From: Bradysia coprophila
Taxonomy: Eukaryota; Arthropoda; Insecta; Diptera; Sciaridae
NCBI RefSeq assembly: GCF_014529535.1
Contig: NW_023503307.1
Span: 828,797 to 892,796, forward strand
Reading direction: 5' to 3'
Length of the DNA stretch: 64,000 nucleotides
Numbering within the stretch: position 1 is the first letter of the stretch; every line of letters begins with the position of its first letter. Positions 24,873 through 36,600 of the stretch are shown here, one piece after another. Below the pieces are notes generated by a model that did not search any database, was not told the origin of the DNA, and was given only the letters and a program-made list of their open reading frames with translations. The translations under genes and the position numbers were made by a program.

Positions 24873-26045
24873 ATGAACCTGCAATATGAACGCACTACCG
24901 AAGCAGGGACGGTACAATACACAGCTATCATAACAAATTTAGAAGCATTTTATGGAAGAGAAATCGAATTGGTAAAAGCAAAGCACTTTCATGGTTATGG
25001 TAAACATTACGTCACACATGTTCGTATTACCAGCTCATACATCTATGTCATGCCGAGTATCGGGAACCACTACATTAACCTTTCATCTCTTTCCATTGAT
25101 AAGTGTGGTCTAAAGGAAATATCCAAGAAAGACTTCTTGCTGCTGAGCGGATTGAAAGCACTTTACCTAACGAATAATTTGATAGCGTCGCTTCCTGCTG
25201 ATTTATTCGACTTAACTCCACAGCTAACAGAGTTGTCGTTACGGCACAATAAAATTAGGTTCATTTCCAAGCACACATTGACACCACTGACGAGTTTGAA
25301 ATTTGCTGATTTAACCGAAAACATTACCATCGACGAGATCTACGATTGCAACGCAAAAGTAACATCAAAGGGCATTACATTGTGTTCGCTACGAACAAAG
25401 ATTTTCGAGGAGTGCAAGCCGCCAAATGAACAAGTATCAACCGTAGTGAGTTACATGCACAGCTTGTTGCAAGGACTTCTGTCCGATTTTAAAATAAGAG
25501 TGAACGAGGAAGTTTTCGAAGTGCACAAAGCTGTGTTGGCAGCCAACAGTCCAGTATTTGCTGCTATGTTTAGCCATGAAATGGAAGAAAATATTACGAA
25601 TGAGATGACGATTGAAAATTTTCCAGCAGAAACAGTAAAGGAACTGTTGGCTTTTGTTTATGTACGAGAAGTGCCGAAGAAAAGTTTCAGCGCCACCGAA
25701 CTTTATGCAATGGCACAAGAATATAAAATCAAAGAACTTTCGGAGCAGATTCAGTGGTACATTTCAGTGGACGTTAGTGGCGAAAATGCGTCAAAGATTT
25801 TCAAACTTGGGGTTCTGTACAACGATGAAATTATAAAACAAGCGGCGTTTCGAGCATTAGAAGAATCTTTGAATAGAAAACTGCCAAAATATTTATTAAG
25901 ATCGGACGAAGCCTTGACCGAACTTTTTGACATCAAAGATAAACTGGACGAAGTTTTGAAAAGAATCGATCTAACTGATTCTATTGATTCTATTACAAAT
26001 TTTAATTTACTTGTTAATGACGATGATGATGGTGATGACGCCTGA
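24873..26045 (+). CDS. Intronless LRR-BTB (POZ) chimeric protein
   Basis: 390 residues in one exon. Residues about 1-190 resemble insect secreted leucine-rich-repeat proteins: a short N-terminal segment, LRR units at about 69-150 (LSSLSIDKCGLKEI, LKALYLTNNLIASLP, LTELSLRHNKIRFI) and a capping-like stretch with EIYDCNAK and FEECKPP. Residues about 200-295 are a BTB/POZ domain (LLSDFKIRVNEEVFEVHKAV, AANSPVFAAMFSHEMEE, ENFPAETVKELLAFVY). Residues 296-355 look like a BACK-type helical extension. It ends in an acidic tail (NDDDDGDDA). No signal peptide is visible, so it should be cytosolic or nuclear. The BTB part is closest in style to SPOP/speckle-type proteins, which act as Cul3 substrate adaptors; there the substrate binder is a MATH domain, here it would be the LRR. 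That role is inferred. The domain combination is unusual and may come from a gene fusion or retroposition. Confidence 0.85.
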   Translation: MNLQYERTTEAGTVQYTAIITNLEAFYGREIELVKAKHFHGYGKHYVTHVRITSSYIYVMPSIGNHYINLSSLSIDKCGLKEISKKDFLLLSGLKALYLTNNLIASLPADLFDLTPQLTELSLRHNKIRFISKHTLTPLTSLKFADLTENITIDEIYDCNAKVTSKGITLCSLRTKIFEECKPPNEQVSTVVSYMHSLLQGLLSDFKIRVNEEVFEVHKAVLAANSPVFAAMFSHEMEENITNEMTIENFPAETVKELLAFVYVREVPKKSFSATELYAMAQEYKIKELSEQIQWYISVDVSGENASKIFKLGVLYNDEIIKQAAFRALEESLNRKLPKYLLRSDEALTELFDIKDKLDEVLKRIDLTDSIDSITNFNLLVNDDDDGDDA

Positions 26046-26144
26046 AATGTTCACATAACATAAAATGAAGCGAAAATAAAACTCAAAATTTACTTACATT
26101 TATTGCCTACTTTTTCGTCGCAGTTAGTCTTGGTAAAAGTTTAC

Positions 26145-26302
26145 TATTACACACGGAATTTTGAAAACCGACACATTTTCTGTTTCTGTGTTTTACTTGA
26201 GATTCTGATTTCTCCATATAAAAATATATGCAAAATTCATTTAAAAAAAAACAGTAAACCACGAAACAGAAAGTGTGTCGACTTTCAAAATTCCGCGAGT
26301 GT
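26145..26302. repeat. Palindromic MITE, family F, copy 1
   Basis: The ends CACACGGAATTTTGAAAACC and CTTTCAAAATTCCGCGAGTG are inverted repeats. The inner part has CTCCATATAAAAAT and mirrored CTGTTTCTGTGTTTTAC / AAACCACGAAACAG. Related copies are at 28986-29235 and, worn, at about 20041-20158. Confidence 0.75.
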
Positions 26303-26382
26303 AATTCGAAATAAACTTGCAGCATAATACAAAGGGAACAAAAGTTCGATACTAATCTCTTCCTTTTATGCATAGAAACTCT

Positions 26383-26627
26383 AGCCATCTACGAGGTAAT
26401 GCCATTCAGACGCAAGGCCTTGATTCACACACGAAGGTTCAATGATAGTGACAACTCCTTTAAGAACGGTTTACTATCATTTACTTGTGTTTGCACAATA
26501 TTTTTGTCTACCTCAAAGTTCAAATCTCCATGCAGTTTGCTGTTTTTAATGATAGCGTTTGTATCGAATTTTCGCGCCATTGCACATTACTGATTTGGTT
26601 ATTTGGACATTACCTCCCCTTGGTAGC
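26383..26627. repeat. Worn copy of the 55511 MITE family
   Basis: GAGGTAATGCCATTCAGACGC here matches, in reverse, the right part of the element at 55511-55779. The right end ACATTACCTCCCCTTGG corresponds to its other terminus. It is diverged and non-coding. Confidence 0.5.
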
Positions 26628-27189
26628 TCTAACTATTCGGTCCTGTAACATGAAAACATTGGAAGTTGTGGAGTTGGCCTTATTTTGGAGACTGAGAGAA
26701 AACGTTGCATTTGCTAAATCATGACAGTCACAGCTTACACAAACAATAATTTAACTAAGCAAGTAAGTCTATATATGAGGGTACACGCTACAAAATTGAA
26801 TATTTGTGAGACAAAAGAACTTGTGTTTGTGTCACTGATTTTGAGCTTGTCTCATGTCAAAATTGTTAGCTGTTTAGCCTACGTTTTTCTTCCTTCATCA
26901 CATACATCCTTCTCATGACCTTGTAAACGTCAGACACTATCCCAGCTGTCAGACATGTCGAATGAATTGATCGAACGATTCGCACGCAGTTAATTATGGT
27001 TTCCACTCAACTTTTACTTAGTACTTTTACTTGATAGAGCAAGCTGTCAAATAAACAAAGCAAAAATTGAAACAAGAATAGACCGGCTAAAGCCTGGTGA
27101 GGTCTTTTTTCTTTTTCTGGAAGCAAGGCGGAAGAATAGCTTTCATCAGTCGACATCTAGCTGTTGAAGAGTAAATATCTCTACCAACG

Positions 27190-28325
27190 TTTTACCAATT
27201 TGGTATTCAACTACCAGTTTGGTAGTCAACTACCAAAAATTAAACTTTAAATAGGCGAGCATGTAGAATAATTTCGTCAGTCGGTGTGTAGTTCTCCAAT
27301 AGTAAACATCTCTTCCCCAAAAATCTGTGAGCTATATCGGTGATCAAATAACAAATAATTATTATTTGCCTGGTGTTGATATGCTCATGGTGGCTTTGCA
27401 ATTTTAAATGTCAATCCAGCAACTACCAACTACCAAAGCTACCGACTACCAAATTTCCGATTTATAAATATCCGAGCATGTAGAATAATTTCGTCAGTCG
27501 GTGCGTAGTTCTCGAATAATAAACATCTGTTGCCCAAAAATTACGTTTGGTAGTCAATTATAGCCTTGGTAGTCCAACTACCAACTACCAAATTTTCGAA
27601 TTGCAATGTTAACTGTGAGCAATCGGTGATCAGATAACAAGTAATTATTATTTGCCTGGTGTTGATATGCTCATGGTGGCTTTGCAATTTTGAATATCAA
27701 TCCAGCTCGCAACTACCAACTACCACAGCTACCAACTACCAAATTTTCGATTTATAAATAGGCGAGCACGTAGAAAAATTTCGTCAGTCGGTGCGTAGTT
27801 CTCGAATAGTAAACATCTCTTCCCCAAAAATTACGTTTGGTAGTCAATTATAGCCTTGGTAGTCCAACTACCAACTACCAAATTTTCGAATTGCAATGTT
27901 AACTGTGAGCTATCGGTGATCAGATAACAAATAATTATTATTTGCCTGGTGTTAATATGCTCATGGTGGCTTTGCAATTTTGAATGTCAATCCAGCTCGC
28001 AACTACCAAAGCTACCAACTACCAAATTTCCGATTTATAAATATCCGAGCATGTAGAATAATTTCGTCAGTCGGTGCGTAGTGCGTAGTTCTCGAATAGT
28101 AAACATCTCTTCCCCAAAAATTACGTTTGATAGTCAATTATAGCCTTGGTAGTCCAACTACCGACTACCAAATTTTCGAATTGCAATGTTAACTGTGAGC
28201 TATCGGTGATCAGACAACAAATAATTATTATTTGCCTGGTGTTGATATGCTCATGGTGGCTTTGCAATTTTGAATGTCAATCCAGCTCGAAACTACCAAC
28301 TACCGACTGAGAGCTACCAAAACTA
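27190..28325. repeat. Tandem array of ~285-bp units (four copies)
   Basis: Four units carry the phrase TTTCGTCAGTCGGTG at about 27273, 27490, 27780 and 28063, so spacings are about 217, 290 and 283 bp. Each unit also holds TTGCCTGGTGTTGATATGCT, GGTGGCTTTGCAATTTT and several CTACCAACTACCAAA runs. The first unit is shorter. The array ends directly at the GACA-type simple repeat at 28336. No coding frame. Confidence 0.85.
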
Positions 28326-28335
28326 CCAAATTTGT

Positions 28336-28456
28336 GGAACAGACAGACGGACAGACAGACAGACGGACAGACAGACGGACAGACAGACAGACGGACAGAC
28401 AGACAGACGGACAGACAGACAGACGGACAGACAGACAGACGGACAGACAGACAGAC
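28336..28456. repeat. GACAGACG-type simple repeat
   Basis: About 120 bp of CAGACAGACGGA units. All reading frames give Asp/Arg/Gln/Thr or Cys/Leu/Ser/Val repeats, so the ORFs here are artefacts. The complementary motif occurs in the TIR elements at 16928 and 41831. Confidence 0.9.
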
Positions 28457-28985
28457 AAACCGGCCATAATAGGGTATTTTTTCTAGAAGAAAAAACACCT
28501 AAAAATTAAATTTTGTCTTTTACACGGAGTACTTTTTTGTTAAGTGGAAATCAAGCTTCAACGCGTCAATTGATTGAGGCTGAAGACAACTTAACGAAAA
28601 CTAAAGTGGGGTTACGTTGACGAGTATAATGAAAATGATGTATATATATCGATGGCTAAGCCAATGACTTTGAATTTCCAAAATACATATATACGTGTGT
28701 TTGTATGGTGACTTTTCTGGGGCATGTACCATGACTTTCCCGAGCAGTTTCCCTCGTATTTTTCTATCTGTTCCCTATGACAGCAGAAAAAGATATAAAA
28801 TTCTCTATAAAATAAGCCCTGGTTCTGACGCATTGTCGTTAAGATACGTCGGAATTAAATCACAGATAGATAACCCGCCTGCCTTTACTGTTACTTTTTA
28901 TTTGTCGAATTTTTGTCGATTTGAAAAAAGACAAGAAAATAATGGAAACGACTAAAACATTTTGTCGATTTAGGTTTTGTTGGTA

Positions 28986-29235
28986 CACACACGGAATTTT
29001 GAAAACCGACACATTTTATGTTTCTGTGTTTTAAGGTAAAAGCAAAATAAAATGATCGAGTCTGGTTTTTAACAATTGAAATTCAATTGTCAAAAACCAG
29101 ACTCGATCATATTATTTTGCTGGCATTTTACTTGAGTTTTAGTTTTCTCCATATAAAAATGCATGCAAAATTCACAAAAAATCAATAAACCACAAAACAC
29201 AAAATGTGTCGGTTTTCAAAATTCCGTGTGTTTTT
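28986..29235. mobile_element. Family F MITE, copy 2, with a nested palindrome
   Basis: The outer element runs from ACACACGGAATTTTGAAAAC to GTTTTCAAAATTCCGTGTG. Compared with the copy at 26145, it is interrupted after GTGTTTTA by about 90 bp (29034-29125) beginning AGGTAAAAGC. That insert contains a perfect hairpin with arms starting GATCGAGTCTGGTTTTT. The sequence TTTTA stands on both sides of it, as expected for a target-site duplication. Confidence 0.75.
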
Positions 29236-29529
29236 TACGGGAATTCCGCCACCGATTTAAAACATTTATGGTATTGTTGGTAATGAAATAAAAGGTATTT
29301 TACCGGTATTGTCCAGTTTGATATCGAAATTCAACTTAACAAAAACAAAGAAAAAATCTGCCAGTGCTACCAGTCGTTCGAAGTGTCAGAGATTCGAGTG
29401 ATACACACACAAACACTGTCAAAAAATTTCTTTTTGCTAAATGGTGGAATCGTTTTAATATGCTTTCTGACAAAAAAATCTATTTTTCATTGTGTGTTTT
29501 CAACGAATGTCGCAAATAAATCCTGTAAA

Positions 29530-32500
29530 ATGCACCATAGAGAACAGATAATTAGTTCAAATATAACTACTGGTACGTAAATTGTGCTTAAATATGAAAT
29601 GAAAAACCGTCTCCGCGAAAGTTTTTTTTTTTGTTCGTACAAAACACTGACAGTTTGAATAAACAAAAAAAAAATAATCGAAACGAAGGATTTATTTTGC
29701 ATCTTCTTTGATGCACATATTTTTCGGAAATATCTCATAATCTCGGGAATTCTTGTTTCCTGTGACGAAAAAAGTTTTACGTCAACGTGTCGTTGTAAAG
29801 AAAATTGTGTTGAAACGTCGGGAAAAAGAAAAACGAAGAAAACCATCACATTTCAGACGTATTCAGAAAACGTATTTAGGAGATGATATTTTTAGATATC
29901 TTCATCGATACGATGAGCTGCATCCAGTAATCTGTGATGATTGTGGACCGTACACACAATTTAGTCGACAAAAAATTATGGATTTGCAAAATGCCTCTGA
30001 ATTAATGGAGCCCAGTTTCGAACAATTTAACATCTTGCTGAGAAATTCCAATTCCAATCTTGGCCTCATCGCTGTTGATACCAATTCGTCACAAGTCCAT
30101 CAACTAGTCAGCACCAACAGTTTCGAACTAAACACTGGCACATCAATTAGCGAAAATTCCGATTCCGGACTGGCTCACACGAATAGTTCCATTTCAAGTG
30201 GTGACTCGATTCGAATTGGTCTGTGCAAATTTGAGTTTGAGGTGAGTCATAGCTATGTTCCATCGGTTTTATGTTTCTATGTTGGTGCAAAAGGTCACGC
30301 TTAATTGATTGGAAATTAAAACAACGAAAATAAATTTAATTAAATTTCCACTGCGCCATTTACAGCTGGCCGAAAGTGATGGCGAAGTGTCTCAGTTTGA
30401 TTCATTGGACAATTGTTCCGATGGTGGAATGAGTGCGGAAAATTTTAACACATTGAAAAAGGGTCCTCTAGCACCCATTGATCCACCGCCTGAATTTCAG
30501 GTAAATGTTACGCCACAATCGAATTTGTTAATTTTTAATTATTTCTTTACGAACTTAAAGGATTCACCACAAACGACACTGTTGCGCTCACCGGCCCTAC
30601 AGACGTATGCCCTAAAACTGTCGAAAAACCTCATAACCACCGCACTGAAGCTATTTTCCTCCGATAACGAAAAGAAAAAATCGAAAACCGTTCGAGTAAA
30701 ATCAGTGAACAACACCAGTCACCGTCATGACTGCATTGCCCGACCGTATGCGCGACCTTATGAATTGTATGCTAGTGATTCCGGACTGAATATTCATCCA
30801 ACCATCGATAACATTTACGATATTCCGAATGCCGATTCGGAGGAGTCAATCGAATGCGCCAAATTGGACACGAATTCAGCCCGGCCTTATCAACAGAAAC
30901 ACAAAGACTTCAGCAGCCAGAAGGGCATATTGTCACGTGCATGCGAGATCTACGACTACGATGTGTATTATAATGGAAAGGCAAAAGCCAGTAATCAGGT
31001 GGATACGTTTCATCGGCGCAAGACGCCCGTATTGTACAGTCCGTTACATTACCATCCGGGTAGTAGTTTATCGAATGCAAATAGGCCAAACTCAAGGAAT
31101 TCACTTAATAGTCGACTGTCTAGCTCACACAATTCACTCACCGTACCAACAACAAACAAAGCCGACGATTCAATATTCATCACACAAGCAATGTCGCATG
31201 ACGCTTTGATATCGGACTTTTACAATGTTCCGATTGACTCGGATATCTACGCTCTGCCCATTGATGTTATTAAGCCGGAGCTTCGGGAACAACGATCAAA
31301 TGGCTACAAAAACCTGCGTGGAAAATTAAAGTACGTGCGGAACAATAAGAAACGAAGGAAACCCAATTCGAATGACGGCCTAACCAGTGAAAAATGTGGC
31401 AATCGATCCAAAACGAACAGCAAATGTAGTGATAAACGACACAGCGTTCCTGAAAATACAATCGAACCAATGCACATGACATTGGATGAAGTGAAACGTT
31501 TCTATCACAGTCTGTATTCCAGTTCCAGTGATTCCAGTGATGCGGCGACGAAAAAATGTGCAATACACAACAAGAAGAATGTGAAGAACAACAACATCGC
31601 CAAAACAGTGGATAAGCATTTCGTGCACCAGAACAATAACAACAACAACAACACGCTGACGGCCGTCAACAAGGCGACTAAAGTACCGATCAATTTGAAG
31701 ACCAAAAAAATATCAACCAAAGGTGATTGCGGCGGGGCAGGTCAAAAATATGGATCAAACAGCACCGGAAAGAAGTCCCAATTTTCGATCAATTTAAATT
31801 TGAAGCAAAAGTTCTGCAGCATTTTTCGATTTCGAAAGCCGCATTCGAATGGTGGTCAACAGAGTGACTATAACGAATACGATGCTAGTCGATTGACAAC
31901 AGACGTTAGTTGTACCGATATAAATGGGAAGCAAGATAAGCGGGTCAAGTTTTTAACACGGGCATTGCCGCCGTTACCGGGAAAGGGTAAGTAGAAGAAA
32001 TCGGAAGCAGTGCCTAAGAATTAACTGGCCATTGAATTTCCGAAAGAAATAGTTGGCTTTGTATTAGAACACTTTATTCATGTGCGACACATTAAGTTGC
32101 AAAAAAATATATTCCATCTACCACCCTCTAGGACAATCCAATGAGACTGAGCAAGATGAACACAAGGAAGAGAAACGGGCCGAAGAAAATACGATGGACT
32201 TTGCAGCGAACATTGAGAAAGTCAAAGAGGTATTCACAACATAGAGATTCGATATTGATTTTCGGCTAAAATGAATGTTCTTTCCCACCATCAGTATGGC
32301 TGGTACTGGGGTCCAATTTCCAGTGAATCTGCTGAAAAAATTCTATCCAACGAACCGGACGGTAGTTTCATTGTTCGAGATAGTTCGGATGATCACTACA
32401 TATTCTCGTTAACATTTAAACTGAATAACACTGTGCGACACGTCCGCATCGAACAAGATCAAGGTAATGGTTTTGTTCCGTTGAACCTTTCGTACAATTG

Positions 32501-33648
32501 ATTTGTGTGTGCAATACATTTTTGACCCGTTGCAGGAACATTTTCGTTCGGATCATGTGCTAAATTCAAATCGCATACAATCATGGAATTTATTGAAAAT
32601 GCTGTGGAGAGTTCGAGGAGTGGAAGGTGCGGGGTCAATGTTGTGTGGCTGTCGGGCGAATCAAGTTTTACTAATTTAATTATTTCAATTTAGATATTTG
32701 TTCTTCTTCCATCGACGACCGGAGCACGGACCGATGAGAGTGCAGCTTACGAATCCAGTTTCCAGATTCAAGCATATACAAAGCTTACAACACATGTGCA
32801 GGTAATTTATGCGGTCAATTATTTGTTGAGAGAGTTGAAACTCGTTTATTGATGTTGTGGTACACTGAATTGTCTACAAAATTCTGTTCATTTGACCCAT
32901 GTGCAACATGTATTGTCGCACAGCAAAGACTTATACTCACAATCATTGTCGGTGTCAATGCTTGTTCAAATTACTGTTTACACAGTTTGAGCTTACTTGT
33001 CAAGTATGAAGAAAATAATTGCATGTCTCGTTCTGAGATTGACCGAAAAGTTAGATCAAGTTAAGACAAGATATGTAACGTACATTTATCCTGAATATCC
33101 GAATTTCTTCTGTTGTACCACCATGAAAAGCCCAAAAAACCTTCAATTGAGCAGGGCTCATTTTTAGGAATTTTAATTCTAAAACCTCAGAAAAACTTCG
33201 AAAAAACCACCGAATTTTTCTGAACTTTTTCCGAATTTTCAGAAATAATCAGAATTAAGTTCGGAAAATGTTCCGAAAAATTCGAAAATTTTGTCAAAGT
33301 TTTTCGGAGATTTCAGAATTAAAATTCCCAAAAATAAGTCCTGCAATAACGACAGTGCCTTTCGACGAAATGACCCAATCTAAACTCTACATCCATTCAA
33401 GGTTCGTCATTCGTAAAGCAGTCGTTCGGAAAGATTTAATTCAAACTCTTCCATTGCCGCGAAGATTACTCGATTACATCAGTTACAAGAATTGCTATTC
33501 GGAACAGGTGGAATGTGATAGTTCACCATCACCGGTAAGTTTTCGGTTTTACATTTTTTCCTGATTTCCGTCTATTTAAATTAAAAAATTCTCCTTTTTT
33601 TCTCACCATCCACCCAACCAGACATCAGACAATGAAATTAAATCGTGA
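29530..33648 (+). CDS. Socs16D: Suppressor of cytokine signalling, SOCS6/7 type
   Basis: Exons 29530-29572, 29775-30241, 30366-30500, 30561-31986, 32132-32229, 32295-32463, 32536-32626, 32694-32801, 33402-33534 and 33622-33648 join in frame to 898 residues. A long, low-complexity N-terminal part (Asn-, Ser- and Lys-rich, with several tyrosines in acidic contexts such as YDIPNADSEE and YNVPIDSDIY) precedes an SH2 domain at about 724-830. The phosphotyrosine-binding arginine is in GSFIVRDSS (about R751). The SOCS box has an elongin-binding SLQHMCRFVI and a cullin-box LPLP. GWYWGP at the SH2 start and LTNPVSRF are typical of SOCS6/7. These proteins act as substrate receptors of Cul5 ubiquitin ligases and damp receptor-tyrosine-kinase and JAK/STAT signals. 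The first exon (MHHREQIISSNITT) and its junction are the least certain part. Intron 3 (30501-30560) has no stop and is a multiple of three. Confidence 0.9.
33151..33346. repeat. Palindromic MITE inside the Socs16D intron
   Basis: GCAGGGCTCATTTTTAGGAA at the left mirrors TTCCCAAAAATAAGTCCTGC at the right, and inner CCGAATTTT/AAAATTCGG blocks also pair. It ends about 55 bp before the acceptor at 33401. Confidence 0.7.
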
Positions 33649-36600
33649 AAACAATGAATGTTGTAAGAAAATTCAATTCATTTAATTTGTACGCGCGTAA
33701 TTGTGTGTGTGTTTTCTCCACATCCCCCAAAAAATACACAGATGTGTATGTTAAACCTGATGGCTATAATAAAACAAAATGTGTGCGGGGGTATGGCGAT
33801 CAAAACAAAATGCCTATATGAGCTATAGCATTTACATATTAGTTTCTATATTTATAACAATTATTGTTCGTTATTGTGATTTGTTTCAAAGGTTTTTAAT
33901 TAACACGAAGAAAATAAAATGAAAGTAAAGTAAAAAAAAACATTTATTTTTACCTCTATTGGGTGGCCCCGAGATACGGACTACCCAGAGAGCAATCAAA
34001 TATTTAATTATTTAAAAATAAATAAGAGAAGAAGAAAAAAAAATACAGAAAACAATTATACCAAGTAAGTCGGAACGTAGTGAAAGCTACTGAAAATAAA
34101 AATTTAAGGCAAAAAAATCTGAGTAATTCTAGTTAAATTGGCAAACAAAGTAAAAAACAACAACACTTACAATGCCTTAAGTGCATGTAAAAAATTATTA
34201 TTTTTTAAATTAAGTTCCAATCAATGCAATTGAAAAAAAATTGAAAAAAAAATCGAGATGATATTAATTGTAACGCACGGTCTGAGTGCAATTGAATTGT
34301 TCTTTTATTTTGATATTTTGTATTTAAGAGACTTGCGGGTGCTAAATTATCTAAAGAAACATAAAATGAAAAGTGTACGAATTTTTAGGAATTTTTAGAA
34401 TCAAAATTGTCTATATATTTATACCGTACGAAATATTGGTGCAATTGAAATACTTACTACGACGGAGTGAAGATGAACAAAGCAAAAGAACAACAAAAAA
34501 AAATTAATAACAAAACACCTAAAATATGTCAATATAATATATATATGCGGGGCAATGTGACTGTTCCTTCTGCAATTCGAGCCGAGCTCAGTAAAATGAT
34601 GTAATGTGGGGGTGATACAAAATAATTCGATTTAGTTTCTAAGAACAAAAGACGAACACTAACTCAGCAAGCATCGGAAATTTGAGAAGAATAGTACGTC
34701 CTTATTTGAAACTTTTTATTTTGCCAACGTTACAACTCGTGCAGGCAAAGGATGAAACCACACAAGGCAAAATCCAACGTTCTAAGCAATTAAGAACAAT
34801 GGGCCAAAATCGTTTTTTTTTTTTTAAGTAAAACCATTAAAGAACGCAAAAATGTGTTACTTAAAAGGAAAAATTGGTCTGTGAGTCATAACTCAACCCA
34901 CATGGAGAAACCTGTGCAGATTACATAAATTTATCCACAATTTATCCACCCACAAACCAATTTTCCCTTTAAAAGTAACACATCTTTGCGTGCTTTAATG
35001 GTTTAACCTGTTACAGATTTTACTGTATAACGTGCCATTTTACCCAGAGCTTGTCATTATTTTTGTCGTCGTTATCGATAACAGATGAATAGCCTGTCAC
35101 ATACGGTTAAGGAACGTAATCACTAGGCCCCGGGAAATGAGTTTTAACGTTAATATCAATAAAGTAATGACTCATTTCCCGGAAGACAGTGAGTAAAAAT
35201 TAATATGTTGTGCAATTGATATACACAACTGTGACATGACATTTCGATTAGGAAAAGTAACTCTCATTCGTAACAGTACATGATAAATTGTGGTAATGTT
35301 TATTTGCCTGTGGCTTAAAATCCCTTTAATTGTTTGGATCAATAGTGTTTTACTCGAGTGTTCTATGATCCCAACCATATGAGTGATTTTCACTTATCAA
35401 AATAAAAAGAGCAAACAAGAATGTAGCTTACCATTACGCACTAGTGCACAAAATAGTACGAAGCAATTATGACCATACGTAAAAGTATAGCAATTCGTGG
35501 AATTTTCAAGAGAAACTTTTTATTTCATTGTCTATTGCGATTGTCAATAGCGGTAATCTTTGTGCATCACTTTGAAAAAATGGCCTATTTCCAGAACACG
35601 TCCTTGTTAGCTAAATTGAGTTCGTTTCAAACTTTGTTAGCTTAAAAACATCAATAATGCACAATCCACTATGTTCTTAGTCGACTCATGCGAAACCGAT
35701 CAAAAATTCAACATTAATTTTCTGATATATTTACGAAACGTTGGCTTGACCTCTACGCAGGCACCAAGTTCTCGAAACATCGTAAAATTTTGTCGTTCTT
35801 CGGTTAACCAATTGACCAATTTAAGGTACATTTATAATGATACGCAATAATTCGGCATTCCATCCACTACCTTTTATTGATGCTTTAGCGCTTGAACACC
35901 TCATAGTATAGACAGCCAAAAATTTCTGTTCGTAACTTTTGGAGATTCTTTTTTTTTAATTCTGAGATCATACCAAAAAAAAAAATCTTCGATGCGTGCA
36001 GATTCGGTGTTCGTATTAACTTTCAAATTTTAAGTTATGTAATTTGCAGCAGGTTTCCACTCAACAAATAGAACTCCGTCAGAGAGTAAACAAAGTAAAA
36101 ATTGAAAAAAAATCAATTTTGCCTCACACGGAGACGGAGTACTTTTTTGGTGAGTGGAAATCAAGTCTTAGGTTTCTTTAAAATAAAATTTCTGAAGGAA
36201 AAATGGTTGACAGATTTACATCCGAAATGGTACTTCTTATCAGAAAGAAAAATATTTTAGCGTAATTCGGACTGACGATTTTGACATCAAAAAGTATTCA
36301 AAATCTTGTTCGATGCTTGAATCGAATATCTATAATGGGGTTTTACGAAGTGATCGTCTGCGGCTGGCACTGATAAAATTTAACATCTAGTGCATCAACC
36401 AACGTGTTCGTAGGTCCATTAGGCTTTTATTTTACTCTTAATTCTCAGAGGAGATCGCTGAGATCACTAAGATAATCTAAATCCTAATAAAATAAATAAT
36501 TTCTGTTGTCTTTGATAAAACATTTGACATTTGTATGTTACACACACTCTGTCAACCTTTTTTTACTTTCGCAAAATAGTTAAAACATTTCCGCATTCAA

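Noticed and set aside
28270-28509. ORFs of Asp/Arg/Gln/Thr or Cys/Leu/Ser/Val repeats on both strands
   Set aside because: They are translations of a CAGACAGACGGA simple repeat; no coding evidence.
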